DNA of 64,000 nucleotides from JACKNG01 sp050184115. GTDB taxonomy: Bacteria > Pseudomonadota > Gammaproteobacteria > Ga0077536. The notes under the pieces were generated by a model. The model was not told where the DNA came from. It saw only the letters and a program-made list of their open reading frames with translations, and ran no database searches. The translations under genes were made by a program, and so were the position numbers. The stretch lies in the NCBI GenBank assembly GCA_050184115.1, contig JBFXAQ010000001.1, positions 1 through 64,000 on the forward strand, in the 5' to 3' direction. Within the stretch, counting starts at the first letter, position 1; each line of letters opens with the position of its first letter. This document shows, one piece after another, positions 62,299 to 64,000 of the stretch.

Positions 62299-62311
62299 CA
62301 ACCTATTGATT
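62299..62311 (-). promoter_or_regulatory. IHF site between activator sites and promoter
   Basis: On the minus strand AATCAATAGGTTG matches the IHF consensus WATCAANNNNTTR fully and lies in an A/T-rich tract, between the activating repeats and the sigma-54 promoter, the usual place for a loop-forming bend. Confidence 0.6.
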
Positions 62312-62402
62312 TAATTATTGAACTATTAGAAGCACGCTGCCCCTGGTGTCGCTCCGGCGGGTAAAGCCGTCGCGGCCGCGTCGGCCAGGTTATCGCCGAA
62401 TC

Positions 62403-62442
62403 GCGTCAAATGACGCAATGCTGCCGCACAATTTCGTCAAAT
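62403..62442. promoter_or_regulatory. Paired upstream activating repeats of the LLM operon
   Basis: CGTCAAAT occurs at 62404-62411, inside the palindrome GCGTCA-AA-TGACGC, and again at 62435-62442, 31 bases away. The pair follows the stop of the regulator gene and sits about 180-220 bases before the expected start of transcription. The sequence differs from the sites of the phenol operon, as expected for a different activator. Confidence 0.6.
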
Positions 62443-62445
62443 ACG

Positions 62446-63999
<1,554 letters not shown>

Positions 64000-64000
64000 G

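Overview
The window reads as a high-GC proteobacterial chromosome, most likely a gammaproteobacterium able to degrade aromatic compounds. Signs of this are the asmA-mutY-yggX neighbourhood, argH divergent from an algZ/algR-type pair, an Rsd/AlgQ homologue, RsmE, an AddAB-like nuclease pair, a PEP-CTERM-type protein and a complete dmp-type phenol hydroxylase operon. Species cannot be named from the sequence alone.

Positions 1 to about 15,090 form a mobile genomic island with visibly lower and more variable GC. Its right edge is a tyrosine integrase that ends next to the 3' end of a tRNA-Phe gene; its left edge lies outside the window. From left to right it carries: the tail of an IS3-family transposase; a 5'-truncated HNH nuclease; a complete retron (msr-msd RNA, nucleoside deoxyribosyltransferase-like effector, reverse transcriptase) resembling type II-A / St85 (Sen2); a CoiA-like protein; a densely structured non-coding stretch; a RadC/JAB protein; an overlapping restriction-modification-like operon (methyltransferase-fold protein, NPPY methylase, GIY-YIG/SF2 helicase) bracketed by fragments of a type I hsdM and hsdR; and a replication/integration module (hypothetical protein, family A DNA polymerase, HTH protein, AlpA-like protein, integrase).

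Positions 15,160 to 47,470 are mostly core chromosome: DUF1326/DUF2182 pair, yggX, mutY, an SRPBCC protein, a repeat-expanded AsmA, argH, a LytS/LytTR two-component pair, rsmE, TerB, Rsd/AlgQ, a Ser/Thr kinase, an AddB/AddA-like recombination nuclease pair, a PEP-CTERM protein, a receiver-PAS-LuxR regulator, a DksA-type protein with a long histone-H1-like tail, two small c-type cytochromes, a KamA-family radical SAM enzyme and an RND efflux pair.

Positions 47,470 to 64,000 are a catabolic region. A CaiB/MetE-like operon diverges from an XylR/DmpR-type activator, which is followed by paired upstream activating sites, a sigma-54 promoter and dmpKLMNOPQB (phenol to catechol, then extradiol ring cleavage). 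A LysR regulator follows. On the opposite strand a second XylR/DmpR-type activator (cut by the window end) precedes paired sites, an IHF-like site, a sigma-54 promoter and an LLM oxidoreductase-VOC-thiolase operon. The two modules share the same design and point at each other. Only the first step of catechol meta-cleavage is encoded here; the lower pathway must lie elsewhere.
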